64,000 nt of DNA from Litorimonas sp051251645. GTDB taxonomy: Bacteria; Pseudomonadota; Alphaproteobacteria; Caulobacterales; Maricaulaceae. Positions 34,504 through 42,932 of this stretch are shown here, in pieces (position 1 is the stretch's first letter; every line of letters starts with the position of its first letter). The notes beneath the pieces are model-generated. The model did no database searches, was not told where the DNA came from, and saw nothing but the letters and a program-made list of their open reading frames with translations. A program made the translations under genes and the position numbers. The stretch lies in NCBI GenBank assembly GCA_051251645.1, contig JBPOEY010000004.1, positions 186,001 to 250,000 of the forward strand. The letters run 5' to 3'.

Positions 34504-36081
34504 ATGATGGATAAGCCCAAACGCCGGATAAGGCACCTTTTTGTGACGACAACCATTGCGGCATTAGCGGCCTTGGCTGTAGGTTTTGCGCCGCAATCAT
34601 TGGCGGCTGATGGGGACTGGTATCAAGCCCAAGGGCCGAACGGTAATAATGTTGTGGCCGGAAAAGCGCCAATTAAGTTCAGTGTGACCCACAATGAAAA
34701 TATCATCTGGAAATCAGACCTCCCCAACACAGGACAAGGCACTGTCGTCATCAGTAACGGGAAGGCCTTCGTTCTGTCCCACGCCCCGATTACGCAGGAC
34801 GAAAAGCGCGGAACCAATACGGTGGGACAAGCTTTCGATGTTGAGACAGGCGAGTTACTTTGGACACGCGAGATACCCGGCATAAAGCCTGCTGGCCTGT
34901 CATCACTATTCAGCGACAATACGGCGGCGAGCGCCGTAGCGTCGGATAAATATGTGGCCTTCGTCAATGTTGGGGGGCAGATCGCTGTCTTTGATCATGA
35001 CGGCAACGAAATTTGGCGTCATAATTGGGTGCCACATACGCGGACAGGGTCGCGGCAAAATGAGCCGTTCTTGGTTGATGGCCAGCTTATCGTATACGAA
35101 ACGCTTCGCGATGATCTACCGCCTGAAAAAGCCTTCAAGGACCGCGCTGAAGCACTCGGGGACGGCAAAGAAAATTGGTCGCATCTTCACGCTTACGATC
35201 TCAAAACCGGAGAGCTAAACTGGGTTGCCGAGGCTGGAACGAGTGGACATGGGACCTCCATGCTGGGCCGCGATAAGAACGGCCACACCGTTATTTTGAC
35301 CGGGCGTGGCGGCGCGCATCAGCCGCTTGAAATGCCTTACGGCATGAGCAGCCTATCTGTAAAAGATGGGACGTCTAATTGGGATACCCAAGTCACCCGC
35401 TACAGGTCGCACCAGAACGTGACCTCCGACAGCCGTGGTGTTTATGGATTCACGCCCGAAGCCCATGTCTGGCTCGATCCAGAAACAGGCGCAGAAGTGC
35501 GTCGGACATCACTCTACTCAGGCGTAACTGTGAGGCGTTGGACGGGGGAGGCGTATGCAACGTTCAAGGACCAAGTCGTCGACTCGCATCGTAACCGCCC
35601 GATCACTTACCAGACGAATATTGTTGTCGGAGATTATCATTATTTCAGGCCGACGCCGATCGGATATATTGGCCGCGTCAATCTGCTCAGCGGTGCTGTC
35701 GAGTTATTGCAGGTTCCTGTTCAAATTGTTCGAAAGACAGGTGAGGCCGACCGCTCGCTTTGGAACGAAGCTCTGAAAATCGAGCTGCGCAATAGTGATG
35801 GTTTTATCGCAGATTCTGCGTCGAAAGAACATGGCACTGGATGGGGCCATATATCGGGGCCAGCGTCCATCGCTGTAGGCAATGCAGTTTATTTCCCGAC
35901 CGTCACCGGCATGGTTTACGTCATCGATGGGAGCGCGGATGTGTTGGATGAGCGCGCTCTGCTCGCGATCAACGACCTTGGCCCCGCAGAAGAAACATGG
36001 ACGCTCTCCAGCCTCTCTTATGACGATGGGCGGCTTTATGCGCGAACGTTGAAAGAGCTGATTTGTATCGGTGAAGAGTAA
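34504..36081 (+). CDS. Exported PQQ-like beta-propeller protein
   Basis: 525 residues with a signal peptide ending LAA-D near 35. Repeated blades follow, such as QAFDVETGELLWTREIPG, FVNVGGQIAVFDHDGNEIWRHNW, HAYDLKTGELNWVAEAG and AVYFPTVTGMVYVIDG, the tryptophan-docking pattern of PQQ-type propellers. I see no clear PQQ-ligating disulfide, so it may be a structural or binding propeller rather than a quinoprotein dehydrogenase. Located between the esterase and the GMC-oxidoreductase pair, with 36 bp to the former. It could donate or accept electrons for that pair, or bind polysaccharide. Function unknown. Confidence 0.78.
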   Translation: MMDKPKRRIRHLFVTTTIAALAALAVGFAPQSLAADGDWYQAQGPNGNNVVAGKAPIKFSVTHNENIIWKSDLPNTGQGTVVISNGKAFVLSHAPITQDEKRGTNTVGQAFDVETGELLWTREIPGIKPAGLSSLFSDNTAASAVASDKYVAFVNVGGQIAVFDHDGNEIWRHNWVPHTRTGSRQNEPFLVDGQLIVYETLRDDLPPEKAFKDRAEALGDGKENWSHLHAYDLKTGELNWVAEAGTSGHGTSMLGRDKNGHTVILTGRGGAHQPLEMPYGMSSLSVKDGTSNWDTQVTRYRSHQNVTSDSRGVYGFTPEAHVWLDPETGAEVRRTSLYSGVTVRRWTGEAYATFKDQVVDSHRNRPITYQTNIVVGDYHYFRPTPIGYIGRVNLLSGAVELLQVPVQIVRKTGEADRSLWNEALKIELRNSDGFIADSASKEHGTGWGHISGPASIAVGNAVYFPTVTGMVYVIDGSADVLDERALLAINDLGPAEETWTLSSLSYDDGRLYARTLKELICIGEE

Positions 36082-36139
36082 ACCCATTTTGGTGTGGCTT
36101 ATAGAAACGAAACGCTCAACGAAGCGAACGGGTAGACAT

Positions 36140-36709
36140 ATGCAAAAGCTTATTAATCGGCGCATATTCATTGGTGGGAGCATTGCGACAATTGGTGTAC
36201 TTAGTATTTCCGGATGCCAAAACGCCGAAACTAATATACTGTTGGTTGACCAAGATGGTCAGTTCTTCACAGCGGATGAGTTGACCATCCTCTCCGACGT
36301 GGCGGAAATCATGATACCGCGCACGGGCACGCCTGGCGCTATCGATGCGGAAGTTCCCGCTGCTGTCGATGGGATGATGATGAGCTGGGCCAGCCCGTCA
36401 ACTCAAGATCAGTTCCGGTCGATACTCGAACATTTTAATGAGCTGGCACAACAGAGCTATAAATCCGACTATGTCAAACTTCGGCCCGATGACCGATCCG
36501 CTCTGGTTGAAAATTTGGACTCACGTTCGTTTTCAAAGTCTCCAACAGAGGCCGCGGGGCAATACAAGCGGCTGAAAGATATAATCTTCCTCATATACTA
36601 TTCCTCTGAAAAAGGCATTCGGAACTTCGTCCCCGTACCGGGGTTTTATTCTGGGAATTTGACACTCGAAGAATATGAAATGCACATGAGCGAGATGTCC
36701 TATGACTGA
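36140..36709 (+). CDS. Gluconate 2-dehydrogenase subunit 3-like protein (Tat-exported small subunit)
   Basis: About 189 residues. The N-terminus NRRIFIGGSIATIGVLSISGC has a twin-arginine-like motif and a lipobox-like end. The body, FTADELTILSDVAEIMIPRTGTPGA, DGMMMSW, RPDDRSALVENLD and IYYSSEKGI near the C-terminus, fits the subunit-3 family of membrane gluconate and glucoside 3-dehydrogenases. In such complexes the small subunit carries the flavoprotein across the membrane by Tat. The next gene, a GMC flavoprotein without a signal peptide, overlaps its stop by eight bases, the usual arrangement. The frame opens at 36071 but the ATG at 36140 starts the signal. The cytochrome c subunit usual in these complexes is not adjacent. 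Confidence 0.85.
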   Translation: MQKLINRRIFIGGSIATIGVLSISGCQNAETNILLVDQDGQFFTADELTILSDVAEIMIPRTGTPGAIDAEVPAAVDGMMMSWASPSTQDQFRSILEHFNELAQQSYKSDYVKLRPDDRSALVENLDSRSFSKSPTEAAGQYKRLKDIIFLIYYSSEKGIRNFVPVPGFYSGNLTLEEYEMHMSEMSYD

Positions 36710-38420
36710 ACAATATGATGTCATCGTTGTTGGGTCCGGCATCACTGGTGGGTGGGCGGCCAAGGAGTTTTGCGAGAAGGGGTTCAAGACACTTGTTTTG
36801 GAAAGAGGGCGTCACTTAGACCATCCCGACCCAGAATATACGGACATGACTTTGCCGTGGGAGCTCTACAACCGCGGCAAGATGTCGGAAATGAACGATG
36901 TCGAGAAACGCTACCGCGATTCTAAACGCGTTAATTTTACGTACAATACGGGTGTCTCACAATTCTTTGTCGATGAGAAAGAACATCCTTATTCTACGAA
37001 TAAGGATCATCCTAGCACCTGGATCCGTGGTTACCAATTGGGCGGGAAATCTATTACATGGGCGCGCCAAGCCTATCGTTGGGGGCCGAAAGACTTTGAG
37101 GCGAACAAAAAAGATGGGAACGGTATCGCTTGGCCCATCGGCTATGACGATCTCGCGCCTTGGTATGATTACGTCGAAGCGTTTGCTGGCATTTCCGGCA
37201 ACAAAGATGGTCTTGACGTATTGCCCGATGGAAATTTTTTGAAGCCGTGGGAGATGAGCTGCGCCGAAGAGTTCGTCGCCGAAAACGTGAAGAAAAACCG
37301 CCCGGACCGCCCGCTTATTATGGGTCGTTGTGCCAATTTAAGTGAAGCCAGGCAGGTCCATCAAGACCTTGGTCGCGGCGCATGCCAAGCTCGAAATCAA
37401 TGTATGCAAGGTTGTTCCTTTGGCGCGAACTTTTGTTCGCTATCGTCAACACTGCCAGCCGCGCGCAGGACAGGGAACCTGGCCATTCAAACGGACGCCA
37501 TTGTCAGCACGGTCGAACATGACCCAGTATCGGGCAAAGCGATAGGCGTCACGGTCATTGATGCCAAAACGAAAGCGCAGAAAACCTATTCTGCTCGTGT
37601 TATCTTTCTCTGCGCGTCCACATTCGGGTCATTGCAAATTCTGTTGAATTCAAAATCCGAGCGCTTCCCAACGGGACTGGGAAATTCCAGCAATATGCTT
37701 GGGCATTATATCATAGACCATTTTGTTGGTGCTGGCGCGCGGGGCACCGTGCCGGGCTTTGAAGATCGCTATTCGTTTGGGCGACGCCCAACCGGAATTT
37801 ATGTCCCGAACTTCAGACATGATAAATCCGACGATGTCGATTTTGTCCGCGGATATGGATATCAAGGTAGCGGTAAAAGCCGGCCGCGAAAATCTCACAC
37901 AGGTCGATCAGCGGGAATTGGCGCGAAGTTCAAAGCCGACGTTGGAACGCCAATGCCCTGGCGGATAGGATTGGGTATGGCGGGCGAGATGCTGCCCTAT
38001 TACGACAATACGGTCACGCTTCATAAAACCAAAATCGATAAATGGGGTATCCCGCTCGTCCACATCGATGCCAGTGCGCGGGAGAACGAATATAAAATGT
38101 TCGCGCAAGCTGCAATAGATGCCGAGGAAATCTTGATTGCGGGTGGCTGCATCAATGTTGTGAAAAGACTCCCCAATCCTAACAAGGTGATCTCGATCGG
38201 GTCATTCATCCATGAAATGGGCGGGGCAGGTATGGGAGCGGATCCCAAAGGCTCTGTTCTGAACAAATGGGCGCAGTCTCACGATGTGCCAAACCTATTT
38301 GTCACCGATGGGGCTTGTATGTCCTCTTGCGCGACGCAGAATCCGTCGCTGACCTACATGGCGATCACGGCGCGGTCCGCGAACCATGCGGCCGAATTGA
38401 TGAGCGAAGGGATATTATGA
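36702..38420 (+). CDS. GMC-family FAD-dependent oxidoreductase (sugar/glycoside dehydrogenase large subunit)
   Basis: 572 residues. FAD-binding VIVVGSGITGGWAAKEF at 9-25, LERGRH soon after, RGYQLGGKSITWARQAYRWGP, and a C-terminal GSFIHEMGGAGMG with NPSLTYMAITARSANHAAEL, matching the gluconate 2-dehydrogenase/glucoside 3-dehydrogenase branch. There is a cysteine-rich CQARNQCMQGCSFGANFC segment near 225-245, also seen in that branch. No signal peptide; export would ride on the Tat-targeted small subunit encoded upstream. A plausible reaction is oxidation of a sugar hydroxyl, for example at C3, in the periplasm, giving keto-glycosides for the DUF1080 protein. Substrate unproven. Ends overlap both neighbours, indicating coupling. 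Confidence 0.87.
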   Translation: MTEQYDVIVVGSGITGGWAAKEFCEKGFKTLVLERGRHLDHPDPEYTDMTLPWELYNRGKMSEMNDVEKRYRDSKRVNFTYNTGVSQFFVDEKEHPYSTNKDHPSTWIRGYQLGGKSITWARQAYRWGPKDFEANKKDGNGIAWPIGYDDLAPWYDYVEAFAGISGNKDGLDVLPDGNFLKPWEMSCAEEFVAENVKKNRPDRPLIMGRCANLSEARQVHQDLGRGACQARNQCMQGCSFGANFCSLSSTLPAARRTGNLAIQTDAIVSTVEHDPVSGKAIGVTVIDAKTKAQKTYSARVIFLCASTFGSLQILLNSKSERFPTGLGNSSNMLGHYIIDHFVGAGARGTVPGFEDRYSFGRRPTGIYVPNFRHDKSDDVDFVRGYGYQGSGKSRPRKSHTGRSAGIGAKFKADVGTPMPWRIGLGMAGEMLPYYDNTVTLHKTKIDKWGIPLVHIDASARENEYKMFAQAAIDAEEILIAGGCINVVKRLPNPNKVISIGSFIHEMGGAGMGADPKGSVLNKWAQSHDVPNLFVTDGACMSSCATQNPSLTYMAITARSANHAAELMSEGIL

Positions 38421-39325
38421 TAGTCACCAAAATCCGGGCTTTAGCAGTCTCTTTTGCATCTGTCCTATTCGTGGCTTGTCAGAGTGGCCTTGTTGCGAAG
38501 GCGGCTCCGCAAGTGAGATCAACGGCCGCTGAAAGAACCTATGACAGCGTCCCGCCGCGCATCCGGAGGGGGCTTCCGTCGCCGACCATGCTCGTCTTTA
38601 GCAAAACCAGTAGCTTTCGACATGATGCCGGAATCGCAGGCGCCAATCGTTATTTTGCCGATCTTGCCGATGATCGGGGCATGGGATTTTTTACGACGGA
38701 GAATAGCGCTGTTTTTAATGATAAGGATTTGAAGCGATTCAGCTTGATCGTCTTCAATAACATGAACGGGGATGCGCTCAGTCCGGCGCAGGAAGAAGCG
38801 TTTAAAAGATGGCTCGAAGCGGGCGGGGCTTGGATTGGATTGCATGCCGCCGGCGACAACTCCTTGTCGGATTGGACATGGTATGGAGAGATCCTGATCG
38901 GGCCGGAGTTCATCGGGCATCCGACCCGGCAATATAATTTCCAAGACGCACGATTGGTCGGATTGCAAAGCGATCACGCCGTCCTAAGCGGCCTACCGCA
39001 AAGCTGGATGATGCGGGACGAATGGTACTCGTATGACGATGTGCCGCAATCCTTTGGTTTTACGCCATTGGTTGGGATTGACGAGTCTAGCTACAATCCA
39101 ATCAAACATGTGAAGTCCGTCGAAACGTCTTTGTCAATGGGACCTAATCCAATTGATCATCCCCTGATATGGTCGGCTTGTGTCGGCAAGGGCAGGGCCC
39201 TTTATTCAGCCATTGGGCATACACAATATGTCTATGACAATAAACCCTATAAGGCTTTATTGGCCAACGCTGTCGATTGGACGATGAAGCTTAAAGTCGA
39301 GGTTGACTGCGCGGAGGGTCGTTAA
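38417..39325 (+). CDS. ThuA-like lipoprotein
   Basis: 302 residues from the ATG at 38417, which overlaps the GMC stop as ATGA. Lipobox LFVAC. The body fits the ThuA-like (class I amidotransferase-type) fold: MLVFSKTSSFRHDAG, FSLIVFNNMNGDAL, AGGAWIGLHAAGD, FIGHP, then DEWYSYDD and HPLIWSACVGKGRALYSAIGHT. ThuA from trehalose utilisation acts alongside a dehydrogenase that makes 3-keto-trehalose, so this gene again hints at keto-sugar chemistry. The actual reaction of ThuA-like domains is not well defined. A longer frame to 38267 lies inside the GMC gene and is not used. Confidence 0.85.
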   Translation: MIVTKIRALAVSFASVLFVACQSGLVAKAAPQVRSTAAERTYDSVPPRIRRGLPSPTMLVFSKTSSFRHDAGIAGANRYFADLADDRGMGFFTTENSAVFNDKDLKRFSLIVFNNMNGDALSPAQEEAFKRWLEAGGAWIGLHAAGDNSLSDWTWYGEILIGPEFIGHPTRQYNFQDARLVGLQSDHAVLSGLPQSWMMRDEWYSYDDVPQSFGFTPLVGIDESSYNPIKHVKSVETSLSMGPNPIDHPLIWSACVGKGRALYSAIGHTQYVYDNKPYKALLANAVDWTMKLKVEVDCAEGR

Positions 39326-39436
39326 ATTCAAACTGGTTGTGTAATTCATTGCGTCATATTTCGGCTTAATGGGAACTTCGCATATATTTGGAAAAGCCTT
39401 GTACTGGTGGCATAGATTAAGGCGGAAGGAATATTT

Positions 39437-41329
39437 ATGAGTAAGCTTTACGATATTATCCCTTTGAAAATTCCCATTATAGCGGGGATAGTCATATTAC
39501 TGGGGTTGCAATCTTGTGCGCAAATTAGTGAAGCCCCTTCTTTAGACAATAGACCGCCCAATATTGTTTTTGTTCTGACAGATGATCAAGGCCCCGGCGA
39601 TATCGGCTATTTCCAAAACCCGATCGTACAGACACCCAATATTGATCAGTTAGCAGAAGATAGTTTACGGCTCACAAATTTTCACGTTTCGCCCACCTGT
39701 TCTCCTACTCGAGCCGCCCTATTCTCCGGCCAGAACTCATTAAAAGCCGGAATTTGGCATACGATCAAGGGGCGGAGCCTTTTGTCTGGCGATCATTATT
39801 CCATGGCTTCGGCGTTACAAGATAATGGATATAAAACGGGGTTGTTCGGGAAATGGCATTTGGGCGACAATTACCCCTTCCGCCCCCAAGACCACGGCTT
39901 TGACGAAGTCTTGATGCATGGTGGCGGCGGCGTGGGGCAGCAACCCGATTATTGGGGAAACAGCCAGTTTGACGACACATATTTCAGAAATGGGGAACCT
40001 GAAAGATTTGAAGGATATGCCACTGAAATTTGGTTCGATGAGGCCATTAAATTCATCAAACGCAATAAAGAGCAGCCCTTCTTTGCCTACATCTCCACCA
40101 ACGCTCCGCACCACCCGTTCCGTGCGCCTGAGTCCTATATTGAGCCTTACCGTAAATATGGGTTCTCCGAGGAAGGCGCTGGGTTCTACGGCATGATCAC
40201 CAGTATTGATGATCAAGTCGGCCGCCTACGCGCGGAGATCCGGGACGCAGGTTTAGAAGACAACACCATTTTCATTTTCGCGACGGACAATGGATCAAGT
40301 GTTTCGGATCGCCGGATCGTTGGGAAAACTCACGGTGTCTTTAGAGCCCGGATTGCCGAAGAAGAACAGTTCGCGGGCTGGGTCTATAATAATGGGCTAC
40401 GCGGCTATAAGAATAATGTCTATGAAGGTGGCCACCGCGTGCCATTTTTAATTCGCTACCCAAACGGTAATTTTGGGAATCCCAAAGACATTAACACGCT
40501 TCTGACCCATTATGATCTCTACCCAACGCTCCTCGATTTTGCCAGTATCGATATATCGGCAGTCAAGCAGAAACAAGATCTGGACGGCTTGAGTTTCAAG
40601 CCCCTTTTAAAAGCATCAGAGCCCGCAGACAAAACAACGATAGACGCCTTTGAAGACCGCATTATTATGGTGACAACCCAGCGCGTCGAAGAGCCCAGTC
40701 TTGAGCGCCCGATCGTTTTAATGACCCAGAAATGGCGATATGTTGTTATCAAGAATCAAGAAGAACTTTTTGATATTGAAAACGATCTTGGCCAAGATAA
40801 TAACGTGGGCCCAGATCATCCAGACGTTCTCGCTTACTTTCGCGACGCTCTGCCAAAAGTATGGGCGGACAATAGCGAGAGATTTAGTACACGGCAGCGC
40901 ATCATCATCGGTAACGATCAAGAAAACCCAGCGCGACTGAGCGGTATGGACTGGTCCGCAATTGGCGGCACAGATGTCCCCGGCAATCCTGGTTTTGCCC
41001 CTGGTGGAAAAATAAAGGGCGGCTGGTTCGATAATCCGGAAAAATATAAGCCCCTGCCTTGGTCTCTGACCGCGGATCAAACGGCCAGATACGAGATCAC
41101 CGGCTATGTTTGGGATAAACCGTCAGGAAAAGCGGTAGGGCGAGCTTTCATGTTTGTCGATGTTGACGGCCGAACACATAAGGTCGCTATCGAAAACGGC
41201 GCGACAACTGCAAAAATCACTCTCCCAATTGAGAAAGGTCCACTGCAATTAAAAGTCTGGTTTGCGGACAATGAATCCGGAACGACCGACCGTGTCGCAG
41301 GTCTCTACGCTTATGTAAGGCGGATTTAA
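39437..41329 (+). CDS. S1-family sulfatase, lipoprotein, with C-terminal beta-rich domain
   Basis: 630 residues. Lipobox LQSC (lipid Cys27), LTDDQGPGDIG, and active-site CSPTRAALFSG with Cys88. KWHLGDNYPFRPQDHGF and HGGGGVGQQPDYWGNSQFDDTYF follow, then a C-terminal extension (GMDWSAIGGTDVPGNPGF, YEITGYVWDKPSGKAVG). Same architecture as the sulfatases at 23202 and 58538. A 111-bp gap separates it from the ThuA gene, so it may have its own promoter; a sequence CGCATATATTTGG at about 39379-39391 is a poorer version of the shared motif. A GGAAGGA ribosome site lies before the ATG. Converges with the GH29 gene at 41398. Confidence 0.93.
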   Translation: MSKLYDIIPLKIPIIAGIVILLGLQSCAQISEAPSLDNRPPNIVFVLTDDQGPGDIGYFQNPIVQTPNIDQLAEDSLRLTNFHVSPTCSPTRAALFSGQNSLKAGIWHTIKGRSLLSGDHYSMASALQDNGYKTGLFGKWHLGDNYPFRPQDHGFDEVLMHGGGGVGQQPDYWGNSQFDDTYFRNGEPERFEGYATEIWFDEAIKFIKRNKEQPFFAYISTNAPHHPFRAPESYIEPYRKYGFSEEGAGFYGMITSIDDQVGRLRAEIRDAGLEDNTIFIFATDNGSSVSDRRIVGKTHGVFRARIAEEEQFAGWVYNNGLRGYKNNVYEGGHRVPFLIRYPNGNFGNPKDINTLLTHYDLYPTLLDFASIDISAVKQKQDLDGLSFKPLLKASEPADKTTIDAFEDRIIMVTTQRVEEPSLERPIVLMTQKWRYVVIKNQEELFDIENDLGQDNNVGPDHPDVLAYFRDALPKVWADNSERFSTRQRIIIGNDQENPARLSGMDWSAIGGTDVPGNPGFAPGGKIKGGWFDNPEKYKPLPWSLTADQTARYEITGYVWDKPSGKAVGRAFMFVDVDGRTHKVAIENGATTAKITLPIEKGPLQLKVWFADNESGTTDRVAGLYAYVRRI

Positions 41330-41397
41330 ATCAATAAGATGAATACAATAGGATGTGAGTTGACACTAGACAAAACATTGTGGGTCAGCTCGTCTGT

Positions 41398-42891
41398 TCA
41401 TAATGTGATCCGGAAGCCATTGATGATTTCACCGGGCAACGTCTTTGGCAACGTAATCGAAAGCGTTTCGTCATTTCGTTCCCACTGAATATTTTCAATA
41501 CTCCCCATCAATTCAATCTTGGAAATTTTGCCTTCTAGAATGCCACCCTTTGCCAAAGCTTCAATCGTGATATCTTGGGTCGGTGGTGCGAGAACAAAAG
41601 CGTAGAGAATGCCGTCTTTCGTTGTAAAACGAATGTCCTCTTGGGTGAAGTCTTTATGGTTTTCGCCTTGGCGGCCATCCTTGACTTTAATGGGCCCCTC
41701 GCCGAACGATTTCCACGGGCGTGATCCATAAATCCCTTCGCCATTGGTTCTTAGAAAGTCGCCGAATGCGGTAAGATAGGCGGCTTGATTTTCTGGCAGA
41801 GTTCCATCGCCGCGCAGGGCAATGTTGAGCATCACGACTCCGTTTTTGCTGATCGCGTCGATGCCGTTGGCAACCATCACTGGAATGCTCATCTTGTTTT
41901 CCGCTGTGGCGCGATAGAACCAGCCGCCGGACAGGTCAGTCGCCCACATCCAAGGAATCTCTTTAATTTCCCCTGCACCGCCGCGTTCCAGATTATAAGT
42001 GAAGGCGCGGCGATCCAGTTTTGGGTTTTTGGTAGAGAACACGACCGTTTGCTCGCCGTTATTTTCTATGCGATCTTGGTTGAGGTATTCCGCGATGAAT
42101 TGGGGAAATTCTACTTCGGCGTAGGTGCCGCTATCGTGGTTAAACAGATCAGGGTCATATTTTTCGACGATTTCCCAACTGCGCTTATACCAATGCTGAT
42201 TCCAACTATCCTGTGTGCTGAAGTTCTTCGGGTCGTAATCCATATTGAAGAGCGACCATTCCGGCGTCCCTTCTGTTTGGTATTTGCGGGCGGGCGCGAA
42301 CCAGCCCGGCGACCAGTAAAGATGGGTCGAGATACCGAACTTCACGTCATATTTATCCGCGGCAGCTTTCCATTCTTTGAGTGTATCGCGCTTTGGTCCC
42401 ATATCGACGGAATTCCAAGGATGAAATGAATCATACATATCAAAATTATCATGATGTGTGGCAACTGGCATAATGAAGCGCGCGCCATTCTCCGTGACAA
42501 AAGCCACTAGCGCATCGGGGTCCCAATTCTCGCCCTTGAAAAGCGGGATCATGTCTTCGTAGCCAAACTCTGATGGCGGGCCATATCGTTTTGTGTGGAA
42601 CTCCATGAGTTCCTTTGCCATTTTCTTGTTCCCGCCATACATGTTCCGGCCATACCAAGAGCCGTCATTTGGGCGGTTTTCATCCGCCGCAGATGGAATC
42701 CCCCAGTGAAACCAGACCCCTATTTTCCCGTCTAAGAACCATTCCGGGACGTCGTAGTGCTGTGCTAAAGATTCCCATGTCGGCTCTATCGGAGTGGGGT
42801 CTGGCTTTGCCGGTGTGTGTGATGAACAACCAAACGCAAGAGTGGACCCAAAAAGTATGGAAGTGGTGATGATGAGACTTTTTCGATTCAT
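41398..42891 (-). CDS. Divergent GH29-type alpha-L-fucosidase, lipoprotein
   Basis: 497 residues. Lipobox AFGC near 22; barrel start DGKIGVWFHWGIPS; ARFIMPVATHHDNFDMYDS; and PDLFNHDSGTY with candidate nucleophile Asp253. MLNIALRGDGTLPENQ closes the barrel. The Trp-Phe-Asp-Thr of the other GH29 proteins here is replaced by Asn-His-Asp-Ser, and the substrate-binding loops are long, so it forms a separate subgroup with perhaps different specificity. It is the last gene of the operon of cytoplasmic fucose catabolism, 41 bp after the lactate dehydrogenase gene, which ties the cluster to fucose release. Only sequence-level GH29 assignment; the substrate could be another fucoside or a galactoside. 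Confidence 0.85.
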   Translation of the reverse strand: MNRKSLIITTSILFGSTLAFGCSSHTPAKPDPTPIEPTWESLAQHYDVPEWFLDGKIGVWFHWGIPSAADENRPNDGSWYGRNMYGGNKKMAKELMEFHTKRYGPPSEFGYEDMIPLFKGENWDPDALVAFVTENGARFIMPVATHHDNFDMYDSFHPWNSVDMGPKRDTLKEWKAAADKYDVKFGISTHLYWSPGWFAPARKYQTEGTPEWSLFNMDYDPKNFSTQDSWNQHWYKRSWEIVEKYDPDLFNHDSGTYAEVEFPQFIAEYLNQDRIENNGEQTVVFSTKNPKLDRRAFTYNLERGGAGEIKEIPWMWATDLSGGWFYRATAENKMSIPVMVANGIDAISKNGVVMLNIALRGDGTLPENQAAYLTAFGDFLRTNGEGIYGSRPWKSFGEGPIKVKDGRQGENHKDFTQEDIRFTTKDGILYAFVLAPPTQDITIEALAKGGILEGKISKIELMGSIENIQWERNDETLSITLPKTLPGEIINGFRITL

Positions 42892-42932
42892 CTGAGTGAC
42901 CTAAATTTTGGTTGAGAACGGGAGGGTTGTCG

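Noticed and set aside
38267..38416. N-terminal extension of the ThuA-like gene
   Set aside because: It overlaps the GMC oxidoreductase gene out of frame; the lipobox signal begins at 38417.
41340..41397. GAGTTGAC/GTCAGCTC stem as terminator between convergent genes
   Set aside because: Contains a G-T pair and a large loop, and lacks a T-run; too weak to call.
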